A DNA stretch of 64,000 nucleotides from Nocardia jiangxiensis NBRC 101359. GTDB lineage: Bacteria > Actinomycetota > Actinomycetes > Mycobacteriales > Mycobacteriaceae. This document shows positions 28,901-36,152 of this stretch, one piece after another. A model generated the notes under the pieces. It did not search any database, was not told the DNA's origin, and was given only the letters and a program-made list of their open reading frames with translations. A program made the translations under genes and the position numbers. Position 1 is the first letter of the stretch. Each line of letters opens with the position of its first letter. The stretch spans positions 62,001 through 126,000 of the forward strand of contig NZ_BAGB01000006.1 of assembly GCF_000308615.1 (NCBI RefSeq), written 5' to 3'.

Positions 28901-31900
28901 CATCCGGGGCTGAACCCGCACGAGATCCGGCAGCTGAGCAACGATGTCGCGCATGCCAATACACCGACACGATTCGACAACCCGTCCGAGAGTCGTGCGG
29001 TCGGGGTACGACGGTTGGACGAGGTGGAGCGGCCCGAATATCAGGCTGCGGTAGAGGACGCGTTGCGTGACGGCAATCGATTCCTCGTGGGCGCTGATCC
29101 GCGGACCAACGCATACGGAAAGTTGATCAACGACGGCGGTCTCGAGATTCCGGGTCGGGCCAACAACTGCACGGACTGCTCGCTGTCGGCGCTGTCGGCG
29201 TTCTATGGAAATCCCCAGGTCAGTGCACCTCGATGGCCGGATCCGATACCTGGCGGGGTGGACATTCGAAGCGGCGAGCGCGGTGGTCCGGAACGTGCCG
29301 CGCAGTGGCTCGGTGACGGTCTGCACACGATCGGCGGAGGCCATCCGATCCCGAATCAGTTCGGTCACCTGCACAATCTGGTCGACCGAATGGGCCCGGG
29401 ATCTTCGGCGCTGGTGGTCAACGAGTGGCAGGCCCGTGACGCGAATACCGGTGAACCGCTGTACAACCCGGACGGCACACCACGTCGAGGCGGTCTGCAC
29501 GCCACGGTGATCGTCTATCCCCACGACGCCGGCGGACCGGTGTGGTGGGATCCGCAGGCAGGGACCATGTCGGATCACCCGCCGCAAAGTATGGCGTACG
29601 GGTCAACAGGTCTGTGGTACACACCGATCCCTTCACACCCAGGAGAAACATATGGCGGAATGCCGCACTCGGGAACAGGTCGAGGTGTACCTGGCTCAGA
29701 TCTTCAACCCCGACAGGAGGTTTCAGCCGTATCCGATCGGGGAGATCGGATGGCTGGTCCTGCCGGAACAGAGTCCGGAGGAGATCAACCCGGGCGGGAC
29801 GAATCTGGTGATCGACGCGGAAACCGGGGTGGTGATCGAGTACCCGAGCTGGAGCACGACGATGATCGCGGACGACTTCCGGGAGGCCAAGGCGACGGGC
29901 CGGCACCCCGCCGGGGGCCAGATCTATCCACCCCTGTGGCGGTTGAGTATCCAACGCACCCAGGAAACTCCGGAGACGATCGGATACCGAGTCCAAGCCC
30001 TGTCCCAGGCGAATCCGCCGGAGGGGAGCGAGGAGTACGAGATAACGATCGACAAGCAGACACTGCGGCGTCGGGGGTACGGGCAGAGAGCGGGGAGCGC
30101 GGTGGCCCGGGCGGAGTGGCAGAGCAGGCAGGACGGGAGCTGGCCGGAGCGGCTGACCTGGGAGGAGTAGAGCACCCGTACCGATCCGAGTCCGGCGAAC
30201 CGGGACGTGCGGAGCGATTCGAAACTCCGACCGATGAGGCACCGCAGGCCGATCACCGGGAGACTTCCCGCGCCCCGGAACCCGAATCACCGCGCGACCC
30301 GTCACCGGCGCGACGCGCGGATGGCCCTGATCGTGAACCCCCGCCGCATGAGGCGCCGGAGCAAGGCGCCCCCGCGCGGGTGCGCGAGTCGGACGGAACG
30401 CCGGACGAGCCTCGGGACCAGACCGGCGAGCGGGACAGCCCGGTCGCAGCCGTCGAGCCGGAGGAACTCGACCGGATATTCCACGAGGAGATCATCCCCG
30501 GCCTGCTGTCGGACGCGGCGTCGGTGCCGTCTTCCGAGAAACCGGAATTGGTGGTGGTGGGCGGCCAGATGGGTGCCGGAAAATCCACCATGATCGCGGA
30601 GATCAAGGATTCGTTCGCCGATCGCGGCAGTGTCCTGCACCTGTCCGGTGACGATTTCTTCCGATTCCATCCGCGCTACGAGGAGTTGATGGCGCAACGC
30701 GACCCCGACGCGATCCGGCACCTCGTGCGGGATTCCGGGCGCTGGTTCCGCATGGCGCGGGAGCATGCCATCGCCAACCGACAGCATGTGATCCTCGAAC
30801 TGGCGATGGGTGATCCCGCGAAGGAAGCGGGCATCATGCGGGAGTTCGCCGACAACGGCTACACCGCGCGCGCCGAGGTGATGGCGGTTGCCGAACCGCA
30901 GAGTCGGCTGTCGACCATCGGCCGATACCTCGACGAGCGGATCGATCACGGCGTACACCGCTACACGCCGCCCCGACTGCACGAGGCATCGTTCACCGGG
31001 TCGCAGGAGATGGTGGGCCATCTGGAGTCGGCCGATCCGCCGGTCCGCATCGAAGCCCTGACGGTCCGCAGCCGCAGCGGCGTGCTGTTCGAGAACCGTC
31101 GTGGTCCGGACGGGCAATGGGCACATGTGCCGCGCGCCGCGGAAGAAATGGCGCACGAACGCGACCGTCCGTGGACCGCCGACGAAAAGCGCCGTTATCA
31201 GGAGCAATTGGCGGACGTACGTCGCCGGATCGCGCAGCTGGCAGAGCTTCGGCCCGAAGAATCGGCGACCCTGACGATGCTCGGCCAGGAACTCCGTGAA
31301 ACCGAGGCCCGAGAGGCCGGGCGGCTGGCCGCGATGACGGGTACCTCGCCGGTGGTGCATCAGATGATCCCCGGCATCGAGTTCTTCGACCAGGTCCGTC
31401 CGCCCGCGGATCGGCAGACGAAGCGGATGCTGGTGTTCGGCCGGGCCGACGACCCGGTCAAGGGGGCGATGCAGGCCGCGGAGATGGTCAAGAAGCTCAA
31501 CGAGCAGGGAATCGACGTCGATCTGATCGTGCGTGGAGTGCCGGTAGACCAGATGCGAGCGCAACTGCGTTCGCTTCGGGAAGCGGCGGGCCGTGACGTG
31601 GACGTGCGGCCCTATACGCTCGAGCGCGATGAAATCCTCGCCGATATGCGCGATGCCAATGTGGTGTTGATGCCTTCTCGTGCCGAGGGATTCGGGCTCG
31701 TCGCCACGGAAGCCGCAGGAGCCGGGGTGCCGATCGTCGTGCCGAGTACCAGTGGCGCCGGTCGATTCTTCGGCGACCCCGACCTGTTTCCGAGCAACCT
31801 CACCGCCGGAATGCTGGTCGAACAGGGGTACGAGGACCCTGTTCCGGTCGACCGCTGGGTCGATGCTCTGGCACATCAGTTGTCGGATCAGGACGCTGCC

Positions 31901-32056
31901 TGGGATCGGGCATTGGACCTCCAGCAGACTCTGCGCGACCGACAATACACATGGGAATCCGCAGGAGCCGCGCTCGTGGACGCCACCGGGATGGTCCCGC
32001 CGCGCGAGCATCCGGAGGCCGGTATCCCGAGCGATCATCGCGAACCGAGCACATGA
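22949..32056 (+). CDS. Giant ESX-linked multi-domain polymorphic toxin (3,035 codons)
   Basis: Residues 1–320: helical WXG100/CpnT-type N-terminus with a hydrophobic stretch (~112–130) and an Ala/Gly-rich part. 330–760: disordered Ser/Thr/Pro/Arg linker. 764–912: clan-CD (C80-like) candidate with IVHGS (His811) and LLSCFSG (Cys852). ~1370–1540: ADP-ribosyltransferase-like, Arg1426, Ser1463–Thr1464, Glu1505-x-Glu1507. ~1560–1865: second linker. ~1870–1990: degraded metalloprotease-like segment. ~2035–2232: papain-fold deamidase (Tox-PL type), Cys2074, His2184, Asp2201-Pro-Gln. 2235–2408: frame overlapping a nested immunity gene and looking non-native. ~2510–2760: zeta-type kinase, Walker A GGQMGAGKST. 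~2810–3010: GT4-like domain with EGFGLVATE. The last gene of the ESX substrate operon. It may really be two coding units joined by a stop-free shadow frame. Confidence 0.75.
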   Translation: MTLWFPHFSGPVGWIEDFLLGHWPEGDEDAMRRLSKHWSDMSKALTELKDPADKAMSNALTAIDGKTHDAMSTYWQDVAGGDGSDLNSIIAMCDSFAKQLEQGATDIEHTKIVMYISVATMIAMAFIPGIGEAVDAVASAAVKVAIRKLGQELIDKIAIKGATALAERTGLKIATKVASKVALKTTEKGAQELGEGAAAKFAVSTLAQGVTGAALGGATDLAANVVQAAEGENVNWNSSLQAAGAGAIAGTVGGVVSHPSNLGMAKVAKNVDLGSNSAKAVIARGVAAAPGNVLGNAVSTVATGGKLDQGVLDGAGGGLGRVKPGEGGAPTTPHVTETSHTTPQVESHDTATTPSAEHSDSATQTTTASDSSASDADTSSKPASVAAPDNASVAPSSGVENASSTPVQQDSAGANSTQDARPTAAPETQSASNTAGPAVSDRASTQNPAAQGTTAPNTDRAATPASAGSQAPATPSNRDVVSPADRSAPATPARPAADTPQRPDSPQRPDTPQRPDSTQRPETAAPQNDRSTTANSSATETSRASERSDTTDRNSASSSSRDSSDSTPRNAEPSDRTTTSARDAQVREPRPVTEDSGRRTSDTSDTHPEPSREARRPDKPTGPTADRKNPTESSRQQRDSTQQSDRPPTPGNSRTPTRDSTPRSAEAADRPQRDQRSEPTPDRNMSDRTEPTRESIHSDPQDSSVSPAERSPRQDESEAPRSPADQPAENAENLSHTGDSAEADESLPTDTLGSSEGSADDVPPVTEFDNYLENGQGVVYRPDSTSIGDDPRTHRVRENTLNEGEHDVIVHGSPEGAPIPSLGPEVHPEQIVDAILGNPNYEPGTPVRLLSCFSGNDMGWAQHVADRLGVPVRAPSDAVGTARKPNSPAAVRGDGEFRTFHPNSDEAHPGRENPLDPAGQLPDEQPHTSDNRRSAYDDPPGWDFMGGDEDAGTRESSLTGLPDQPDRPEAGTHANGLRGLDLPGIESRETQSGAVVSGRSEAVEPQHEPTTDRSRGDTGSLGNFHGDGRPAHQPDLTRAEVIRALNENSSLVIPDDVGWFARDKSALIGRPGLDPVEVHFDVRPIDGGAVAEFHVREDGKTYDVHISPRARDEDIVRALAHEVAEIKLLQDPKVSAEPSLDHAEGLTPRLGGQLAEVKVVTAHIERAELDPQRAHELPGLRRDLADLLDGLGMRDPGNSQARWRLLNETDARMAPRLERQLDRIPAGLDVVGEHSGEPRARSELDERADRNAEVARHSSKTDETPRRFESPHDGAEYGEQNLGHVRDSLSPDRIEAVRRYVEGSWINDVLRSPDPGGMLDRLVADRKAFDAIMNHVDGPEPTRETVKELAERPDLHPDVRAAVEHVIGHWQSETRLEEMAENAGRGRYIRDTLGGVDPTVDVVADYIRNLDSAVDNPISESMVVVRGLKSVEHLVVDDHGTPLGAGDIWKLRNQVQSEPGAMSTALSDRSGFGKYQLELEAPAGTKGLWIGNKNNSGDELKLGGENEFLCERGLKYVITDIVDAPAESGLTYILKGKIVPSDFALEPGPRAEIGGSGASPRYDGTTEAVSDKTLRTESSNASEVPPTSVESGGLHGSLTLPDAVHASPPHTSEPEEPRVGSPTEPTSTPEPTPDESSMQRPQPERDPRTANNPRDPVEPDRAGQQNSSRPRESSPLEPQRTSTPPSRESPAPAPRKPDHQETPRPVDGRRTSDHGMAVPPDRQVPRTPEVPRNALQDHVARQSPRPEQSSVPVPQQRERPQAPESNRPQPRQPDREHPPTQERPRTDREEPADRQTPEQRAPNNGPERDPRGAQRDPRSMRRDELPPRGPSQDDVRRAQHARRWRDWLRPHRPDANRVVPVTTKSEPNAKPAFDIRRYANTQGGPVAVARIKVHVTADPNIHPQWLNHLWENAQKATDFGFNHEHRLLSGDRMFVDLVHTSDPAEANLHINVGEGPGQWRPDMPVDAITRQLRDHLGLLPPDPNHPGLNPHEIRQLSNDVAHANTPTRFDNPSESRAVGVRRLDEVERPEYQAAVEDALRDGNRFLVGADPRTNAYGKLINDGGLEIPGRANNCTDCSLSALSAFYGNPQVSAPRWPDPIPGGVDIRSGERGGPERAAQWLGDGLHTIGGGHPIPNQFGHLHNLVDRMGPGSSALVVNEWQARDANTGEPLYNPDGTPRRGGLHATVIVYPHDAGGPVWWDPQAGTMSDHPPQSMAYGSTGLWYTPIPSHPGETYGGMPHSGTGRGVPGSDLQPRQEVSAVSDRGDRMAGPAGTESGGDQPGRDESGDRRGNRGGDRVPELEHDDDRGRLPGGQGDGPAPRRGPDLSTPVAVEYPTHPGNSGDDRIPSPSPVPGESAGGERGVRDNDRQADTAASGVRAESGERGGPGGVAEQAGRELAGAADLGGVEHPYRSESGEPGRAERFETPTDEAPQADHRETSRAPEPESPRDPSPARRADGPDREPPPHEAPEQGAPARVRESDGTPDEPRDQTGERDSPVAAVEPEELDRIFHEEIIPGLLSDAASVPSSEKPELVVVGGQMGAGKSTMIAEIKDSFADRGSVLHLSGDDFFRFHPRYEELMAQRDPDAIRHLVRDSGRWFRMAREHAIANRQHVILELAMGDPAKEAGIMREFADNGYTARAEVMAVAEPQSRLSTIGRYLDERIDHGVHRYTPPRLHEASFTGSQEMVGHLESADPPVRIEALTVRSRSGVLFENRRGPDGQWAHVPRAAEEMAHERDRPWTADEKRRYQEQLADVRRRIAQLAELRPEESATLTMLGQELRETEAREAGRLAAMTGTSPVVHQMIPGIEFFDQVRPPADRQTKRMLVFGRADDPVKGAMQAAEMVKKLNEQGIDVDLIVRGVPVDQMRAQLRSLREAAGRDVDVRPYTLERDEILADMRDANVVLMPSRAEGFGLVATEAAGAGVPIVVPSTSGAGRFFGDPDLFPSNLTAGMLVEQGYEDPVPVDRWVDALAHQLSDQDAAWDRALDLQQTLRDRQYTWESAGAALVDATGMVPPREHPEAGIPSDHREPST
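29652..30170 (+). CDS. Imm35/YrhB-like immunity protein nested in the toxin gene
   Basis: A 172-aa protein in a different frame from the surrounding 3,035-codon frame. It begins MAECRTREQVEVYLAQIF, with a perfect AGGAGA Shine–Dalgarno 5 nt before the ATG. IGEIGWLVLPEQSPEEINPG, LVIDAETGVVIEYPSWS and YEITIDKQTLRRRGYG fit the YrhB-like/Imm35 immunity fold. By eye its third codon positions are almost all G or C, as expected of a real gene, while the overlapping toxin frame's are mixed. It directly follows the papain-fold domain, the canonical toxin–immunity order. It should bind and block that deamidase in the cytosol. Confidence 0.75.
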   Translation: MAECRTREQVEVYLAQIFNPDRRFQPYPIGEIGWLVLPEQSPEEINPGGTNLVIDAETGVVIEYPSWSTTMIADDFREAKATGRHPAGGQIYPPLWRLSIQRTQETPETIGYRVQALSQANPPEGSEEYEITIDKQTLRRRGYGQRAGSAVARAEWQSRQDGSWPERLTWEE

Positions 32057-32135
32057 CCGGTATTCGTTGTGGGGCAGGATTGACAGCGGCCGCCATCCTG
32101 GCCCGGACAACCGTCGGATTTTCGAGGAGTGTTGC

Positions 32136-33149
32136 GTGAACAGCTACGAGGGCGAGCCCGCGGGCGACGACGGGGCCGATCGCTGGTTGCGGAATGCCGC
32201 GATCAGTGCCCTCGATGTCCTCGCTGTGCCCGATTCGAGCGGGGAAGCGCGGACCGCGGTCCTGGCCGATCTCGACCGGGCACTGTCCGGTTTGCCCCCT
32301 GCTACGGGCCATCGTGCCGAGCCGGTTCTGGACCCGGCTCTGCACAGCCTCGGGGCGATCGACTACCTCGGCACTCGGGGCAGGCCCATCCCGCTCGAAC
32401 AGCGAGCCCTCGATATCCGCGCAATGCTCGAAGCGAAAAGCCAAGTCCGGGACCCCGTGGTCATCACCTCCATGCGCGGCATAATCATCGCTGATCTGCT
32501 GAAGGAGTTGGCGAGTCGCCTGGCGGCGGGCGAGGCGTTCGGTATCGGTGACGCCGGGAAAAATCTTGCGATCGCCGCACGTGACATCGCCGCCTGGCTG
32601 TACGACTCTCAGTCCGGTTATACCGAAATGGATTGGGCGAAGAGAAGTCCGATGCCGTTGCCTACCGAGGTCGATCCGGTCGTCATCGCCCGGCAGCTGC
32701 GAGAGGCGGCCTCGGCTGTGCTGCAGGCGCACTCGGGCGATTCTCGCGATCGGGGCGACGCGCTCGTCGTCCTGCATCAGGCGGTTCGCGGCCCGATACC
32801 CGAGTTGGAGGTGCGGCCCGATCGCGTCCCGGGCGACCCGTCCCACCACCTGCTGTGGGCACTGGAATCGGCGGCCATCGGGAAGGAACCGCCGACCACT
32901 CTCCTCGAGGAAGCCGAACATTCCCGGCGCAGTCTCGCCGGGGACCGTGATGTCCGCGAACGCCGGGACGATGACTACAACATCGATTTCGGTGAGCCGC
33001 GGGCAATGGCCTGTGTCGCACTGCTCACCGAGCTGTCCTGCCGCTTGCGCCCCGGAGCGGCGTTCGGGCCCGGTCGCGAGGGGATTCCGCTGGCCATGGT
33101 CGCCGAGGAGCTTGCGCAGAATCTGTTGTCCCAGACCGTGCTTAGCTGA
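32136..33149 (+). CDS. Internally duplicated helical protein, candidate immunity protein
   Basis: A 337-aa alpha-helical soluble protein of unknown family. GTG 32136 has GAGGAGT 5 nt upstream; the longer upstream frame lies inside the toxin gene. The two halves are homologous: LKELASRLAAGEAFGIG in the first matches LTELSCRLRPGAAFGPG in the second, and the segments before them (LAVPDSSGEARTAVLADLD, LQAHSGDSRDRGDALVVLH) also align. Following the zeta–GT end of the toxin by 79 bp, it occupies the usual immunity position. The role is inferred from that position alone. Confidence 0.7.
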   Translation: MNSYEGEPAGDDGADRWLRNAAISALDVLAVPDSSGEARTAVLADLDRALSGLPPATGHRAEPVLDPALHSLGAIDYLGTRGRPIPLEQRALDIRAMLEAKSQVRDPVVITSMRGIIIADLLKELASRLAAGEAFGIGDAGKNLAIAARDIAAWLYDSQSGYTEMDWAKRSPMPLPTEVDPVVIARQLREAASAVLQAHSGDSRDRGDALVVLHQAVRGPIPELEVRPDRVPGDPSHHLLWALESAAIGKEPPTTLLEEAEHSRRSLAGDRDVRERRDDDYNIDFGEPRAMACVALLTELSCRLRPGAAFGPGREGIPLAMVAEELAQNLLSQTVLS

Positions 33150-33178
33150 CGCTGTTCTCCACCGAATCAGGAGTTGTC

Positions 33179-34636
33179 TTGTCGTCGTCCGTTCCGCCCT
33201 TGATGATCATCGCCTTCGCGCAGGCTGAGGATTCCCGCGGCGGTGCCACCGAGGCCGCTCGTATCGTGCGGGGCCTCAACGAACGCGGCTTCGACGTCGC
33301 CCTCACCGTGCGCGGGGTCGATCCCAGCGTGACTGCGCCGGTGCGGCAGACACTGTCGACCTTGGCTCACCGCGAGGTGACAGTGCTCCCGGCCGTCGAG
33401 GACGACAGGGCGACCTTCATCGCGGACCTCGAGGCCGCGGACCTCCTCGTCATGCCCGGCCAGACCGGTAAATTCGGGTTGCTGGGCCTGGAAGCAGTGA
33501 TGCAGGGTGTGCCGGTGATCGCGCCCGTCGACAGCGGGATCGGCATGTATCTGGCCGACCCGGAACAGTTTCCGCAGGAACTGCGACCACCGCTGGTGCC
33601 CGAACCGTTCCGGCAGCCGATACCGGTCGACCTGTGGGTGGACCAGGTGTCCGAGGTGCTCGCCGATTGGCCGGCCACGCAGGCCCGTGCGCTGCGACTG
33701 CAGCAGTATCTGTTGCAGCGCAACAAGACCTGGGAAGGCGGCGCTGCGACGCTCGCCGCGATCGCGCGTTACACCGATGCTGTCGCAGATCTGATCACCC
33801 GATCACAACAGCCCCGCACGACCTCGCCCGCGCCTTCCGAGTCGCGCGGCCCCTACGATCCGGTCCTGTATTACGAAGCGGCCGTGGATATTCTGGGCAG
33901 CCTGATGGCCGCGTCCTCGGCGGCGGAGTGGATCGCCGAACACGGCGGTCCCGCCGATCTCCGCACACCCGAGGCCACGGTCGGGCTCCGGCGGGATTAC
34001 CTGTCCGCCATGCGAAATCTCGATCCGGCGGACCGGAGTGCGATCACCGACGCGATCCACACCCACGGGGAGCAACTCGCCGCCCTCGGTGCCACGTCCG
34101 CCGTCCTGCCGCGCGAAGACCCCGATCGGTTCCGGCTCGCCCGCGGCGATCACCAGTGGGTGTTCACCCACAAGATCGTTCCCGAGCTGTACGGAAATCT
34201 CACCGCCGCAACCGATCCGACGGCGATCATCGTCACCGGCCCACCCGGGTCGGGAAAGACCACCACGATCCGCGACCTGCACGTCGCGCGGCCGGGCGCC
34301 GTGGTGATCGACCCCGAGTTGCTGTTCGCCTACCACCCCCGCAGCTGGGATCTGACCCTCGCCGACGATCCGCGGGCAGGCGATGTCGTCATGTGGGATG
34401 CGCTGGGCTGGACCGCGCTGGCGGCCGAGCACGTGGCACTGGCACGAGCGGACATTCTGCTCGAACTCACCTCGGACCGGGACACCGAGGAATTCGCGGC
34501 CACACTGCGCGACTGGGGATACCGGGTCGAGGTACAGGTGATGGCCGTGCCCTCGGAATTGAGCACCCTGCACGCCACGCTGCGGTTCCACTGCCGCCAC
34601 GGGCAGTGGCGGGCGCTGGTCACCGAGGCCGGATAG
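33179..34636 (+). CDS. Permuted glycosyltransferase–zeta kinase protein
   Basis: A 485-aa protein with the last two domains of the giant toxin in reverse order. Residues ~8–210 match its GT segment (ATEAARIVRGLNERGFDVAL, GVPVIAPVDSGIGMYLADPE). Residues ~320–485 match its zeta segment (VTGPPGSGKTTTIRDL, Walker Lys near 360, then VQVMAVPSELSTL). The first Glu of E-x7-E is replaced (GKFGLLGLE), and the zeta 'GDDFFRFHPRY' block reads DPELLFAYHPRSW, so both domains look degenerate. The zeta part stops early. TTG start with AGGAG 5 nt upstream. Either a diverged orphan cassette or an antagonist of the toxin. Confidence 0.7.
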   Translation: MSSSVPPLMIIAFAQAEDSRGGATEAARIVRGLNERGFDVALTVRGVDPSVTAPVRQTLSTLAHREVTVLPAVEDDRATFIADLEAADLLVMPGQTGKFGLLGLEAVMQGVPVIAPVDSGIGMYLADPEQFPQELRPPLVPEPFRQPIPVDLWVDQVSEVLADWPATQARALRLQQYLLQRNKTWEGGAATLAAIARYTDAVADLITRSQQPRTTSPAPSESRGPYDPVLYYEAAVDILGSLMAASSAAEWIAEHGGPADLRTPEATVGLRRDYLSAMRNLDPADRSAITDAIHTHGEQLAALGATSAVLPREDPDRFRLARGDHQWVFTHKIVPELYGNLTAATDPTAIIVTGPPGSGKTTTIRDLHVARPGAVVIDPELLFAYHPRSWDLTLADDPRAGDVVMWDALGWTALAAEHVALARADILLELTSDRDTEEFAATLRDWGYRVEVQVMAVPSELSTLHATLRFHCRHGQWRALVTEAG

Positions 34637-34690
34637 CGCCGCGTTCGAGTGAGCCTGATACGTCTGCGCCATTTTCGTCGGTCTGGCTGA

Positions 34691-35245
34691 TCACCAGTTC
34701 GCCAGTGAATCCGCATACGCTTCCCGGACAGCTTCGAGCCGGAATCTGTCGAACCGTCCGGGCTCCTCCTGGTAGATCATCCGTCCTCCGGACGACCAGA
34801 ATTCCGACTCGGGCACCCGATCAGCTTGTGGTGGAATGAATTTCAGTACTTCGTCCAGCGCGGCCACGGCCGTCTCCAACGTATGTCTGGCGGTTCGGCG
34901 GGCCTGCTCATCCAATCCGCTGCTGTCCATCGGTACCTGACTGCTGCAGATGTCGGAGTATCGCAGCCAGATCGCGGGGTCGAGAAGTACGGACGGTTCC
35001 GCACCGCCGAACAGAACCCCCTCGCTCGGCGGCGGCAAAGGCTGCTCCGGCAATCGGAAGTCGTACTCGAAGGGGTTCTGGCAATGGTCACATGTGCCGC
35101 GGTACCGGCCGATGAGCAAGCCGCCCGACCTGATGACCGAGCTGCGATATGTCGCGCCGCGTTTACCGCATCGAGCGCACTGTTTGAGGTCCACGAACAA
35201 TCGGGCCTCGGCATTGGTCCGCGCCAACGGGGGAACATTACTCAC
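34691..35245 (-). CDS. Zinc-ribbon protein of unknown function
   Basis: A 184-aa protein with two CxxC pairs near the N-terminus (CARCGKRG and CDHCQNPF), a probable zinc ribbon. A Pro-rich link leads to a helical C-terminal half with LDEQARRTARHTLETAVAAL. No signal peptide. It converges on the GT–zeta gene and lies 76 bp downstream of the duplicated protein on the same strand. It is unrecognised; the toxin-island setting makes an immunity or regulatory role possible. Confidence 0.65.
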   Translation of the reverse strand: MSNVPPLARTNAEARLFVDLKQCARCGKRGATYRSSVIRSGGLLIGRYRGTCDHCQNPFEYDFRLPEQPLPPPSEGVLFGGAEPSVLLDPAIWLRYSDICSSQVPMDSSGLDEQARRTARHTLETAVAALDEVLKFIPPQADRVPESEFWSSGGRMIYQEEPGRFDRFRLEAVREAYADSLANW

Positions 35246-35321
35246 AGTCGAACATCCTCTATCAGCACTCGGTGTTGCCTACCGCTGGATATTGTTATTG
35301 GCCTCGGATCGTGCGAAGTGC

Positions 35322-36152
35322 TCACCGGCCGCGGTAGCCCGAGCGATTCCGCAGGTCCTGAAGGCTCGCGATGCGCTGTTCGGTCGCATCCGGTTCGATC
35401 CGGCCGAAGGTGTCTTCCGCAGGATTGCGCAGAATACGCATCCGGCGCAATGCGGCCAAAGGGGTCAAGCCCTCCGAATATGCGCCCATCAGCCGTGACC
35501 GCCACAGACCACCGGCGACGACACCGTCCGGCCCGGCCTCGGCCAGAGGTAGCCACCCGGCGGCATCGTCCGCCGCCGCAGCCCACACATACCCGATGAC
35601 GGAACCGCGGAGTGAGGCTGTCAGAAAGACGAGTTCGCCGACTGCTTCGTCCGGATAGGTAGAGATCGGCATAGCCGGTTCGGGTGGATGTGCGCGCGAA
35701 CCGTCCGGGTACTCGCCATCCTGGATCAGGGGTTCGTAGCTGGGGTCGGGGTCGAACGGTACTGTCGGGTTGAGTTGATTCCACAGTTCGGCCGAACTAT
35801 CGGCGGTCGATTCTCGGGCGTTGGCAGCGACCCCGCCGTACGAAGAATGCTCGGATTCCCCGATCCAGTGCCGAATTCCGTCCCGAGGAAGCAAATCCTG
35901 CTGAAAAGACTCCCGCAGCCGGTCAGCCCAGAATCCGGTGCCCATCAATCGGCTGATGTCGTCTCGGAAGATCTCCTCATCGATTTTGGGGTGGAACCCC
36001 GCTGACAGACCATCGTCGGCGGCTGACGCCCACAAATAGCCGACCAGTCGTCCTTCGCAAGTCACGGGCAGGTAGATGACCGGTTTCCTGGTCCGGGTGC
36101 CGTACCGAGTCTGCCCTCGCGAGTAGGGTCGTCCCCGCACCGGTTCCGTCAT
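35322..36152 (-). CDS. Internally duplicated protein of unknown function
   Basis: A 276-aa soluble protein made of two repeats. LVGYLWASAADDGLSAG in the first half aligns with VIGYVWAAAADDAAGWL in the second, and each is followed by a WADRLRES/WRSRLMGAY segment and a conserved 'GI/ALRR' stretch. A Pro-rich linker separates them. No catalytic motif or known family is recognised. Tandem-domain single-copy proteins of this kind are common among immunity proteins (SUKH- or Imm-type double domains), but I cannot assign a family. Upstream is a 329-bp divergent gap. Confidence 0.68.
   Translation of the reverse strand: MTEPVRGRPYSRGQTRYGTRTRKPVIYLPVTCEGRLVGYLWASAADDGLSAGFHPKIDEEIFRDDISRLMGTGFWADRLRESFQQDLLPRDGIRHWIGESEHSSYGGVAANARESTADSSAELWNQLNPTVPFDPDPSYEPLIQDGEYPDGSRAHPPEPAMPISTYPDEAVGELVFLTASLRGSVIGYVWAAAADDAAGWLPLAEAGPDGVVAGGLWRSRLMGAYSEGLTPLAALRRMRILRNPAEDTFGRIEPDATEQRIASLQDLRNRSGYRGR

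Noticed and set aside
29652..30170. A sequencing frameshift as the cause of the overlapping immunity and toxin frames
   Set aside because: The toxin frame re-emerges as a normal linker and zeta domain in the same phase after the immunity stop, so no single indel is needed. Still, raw-read checking would be worthwhile.
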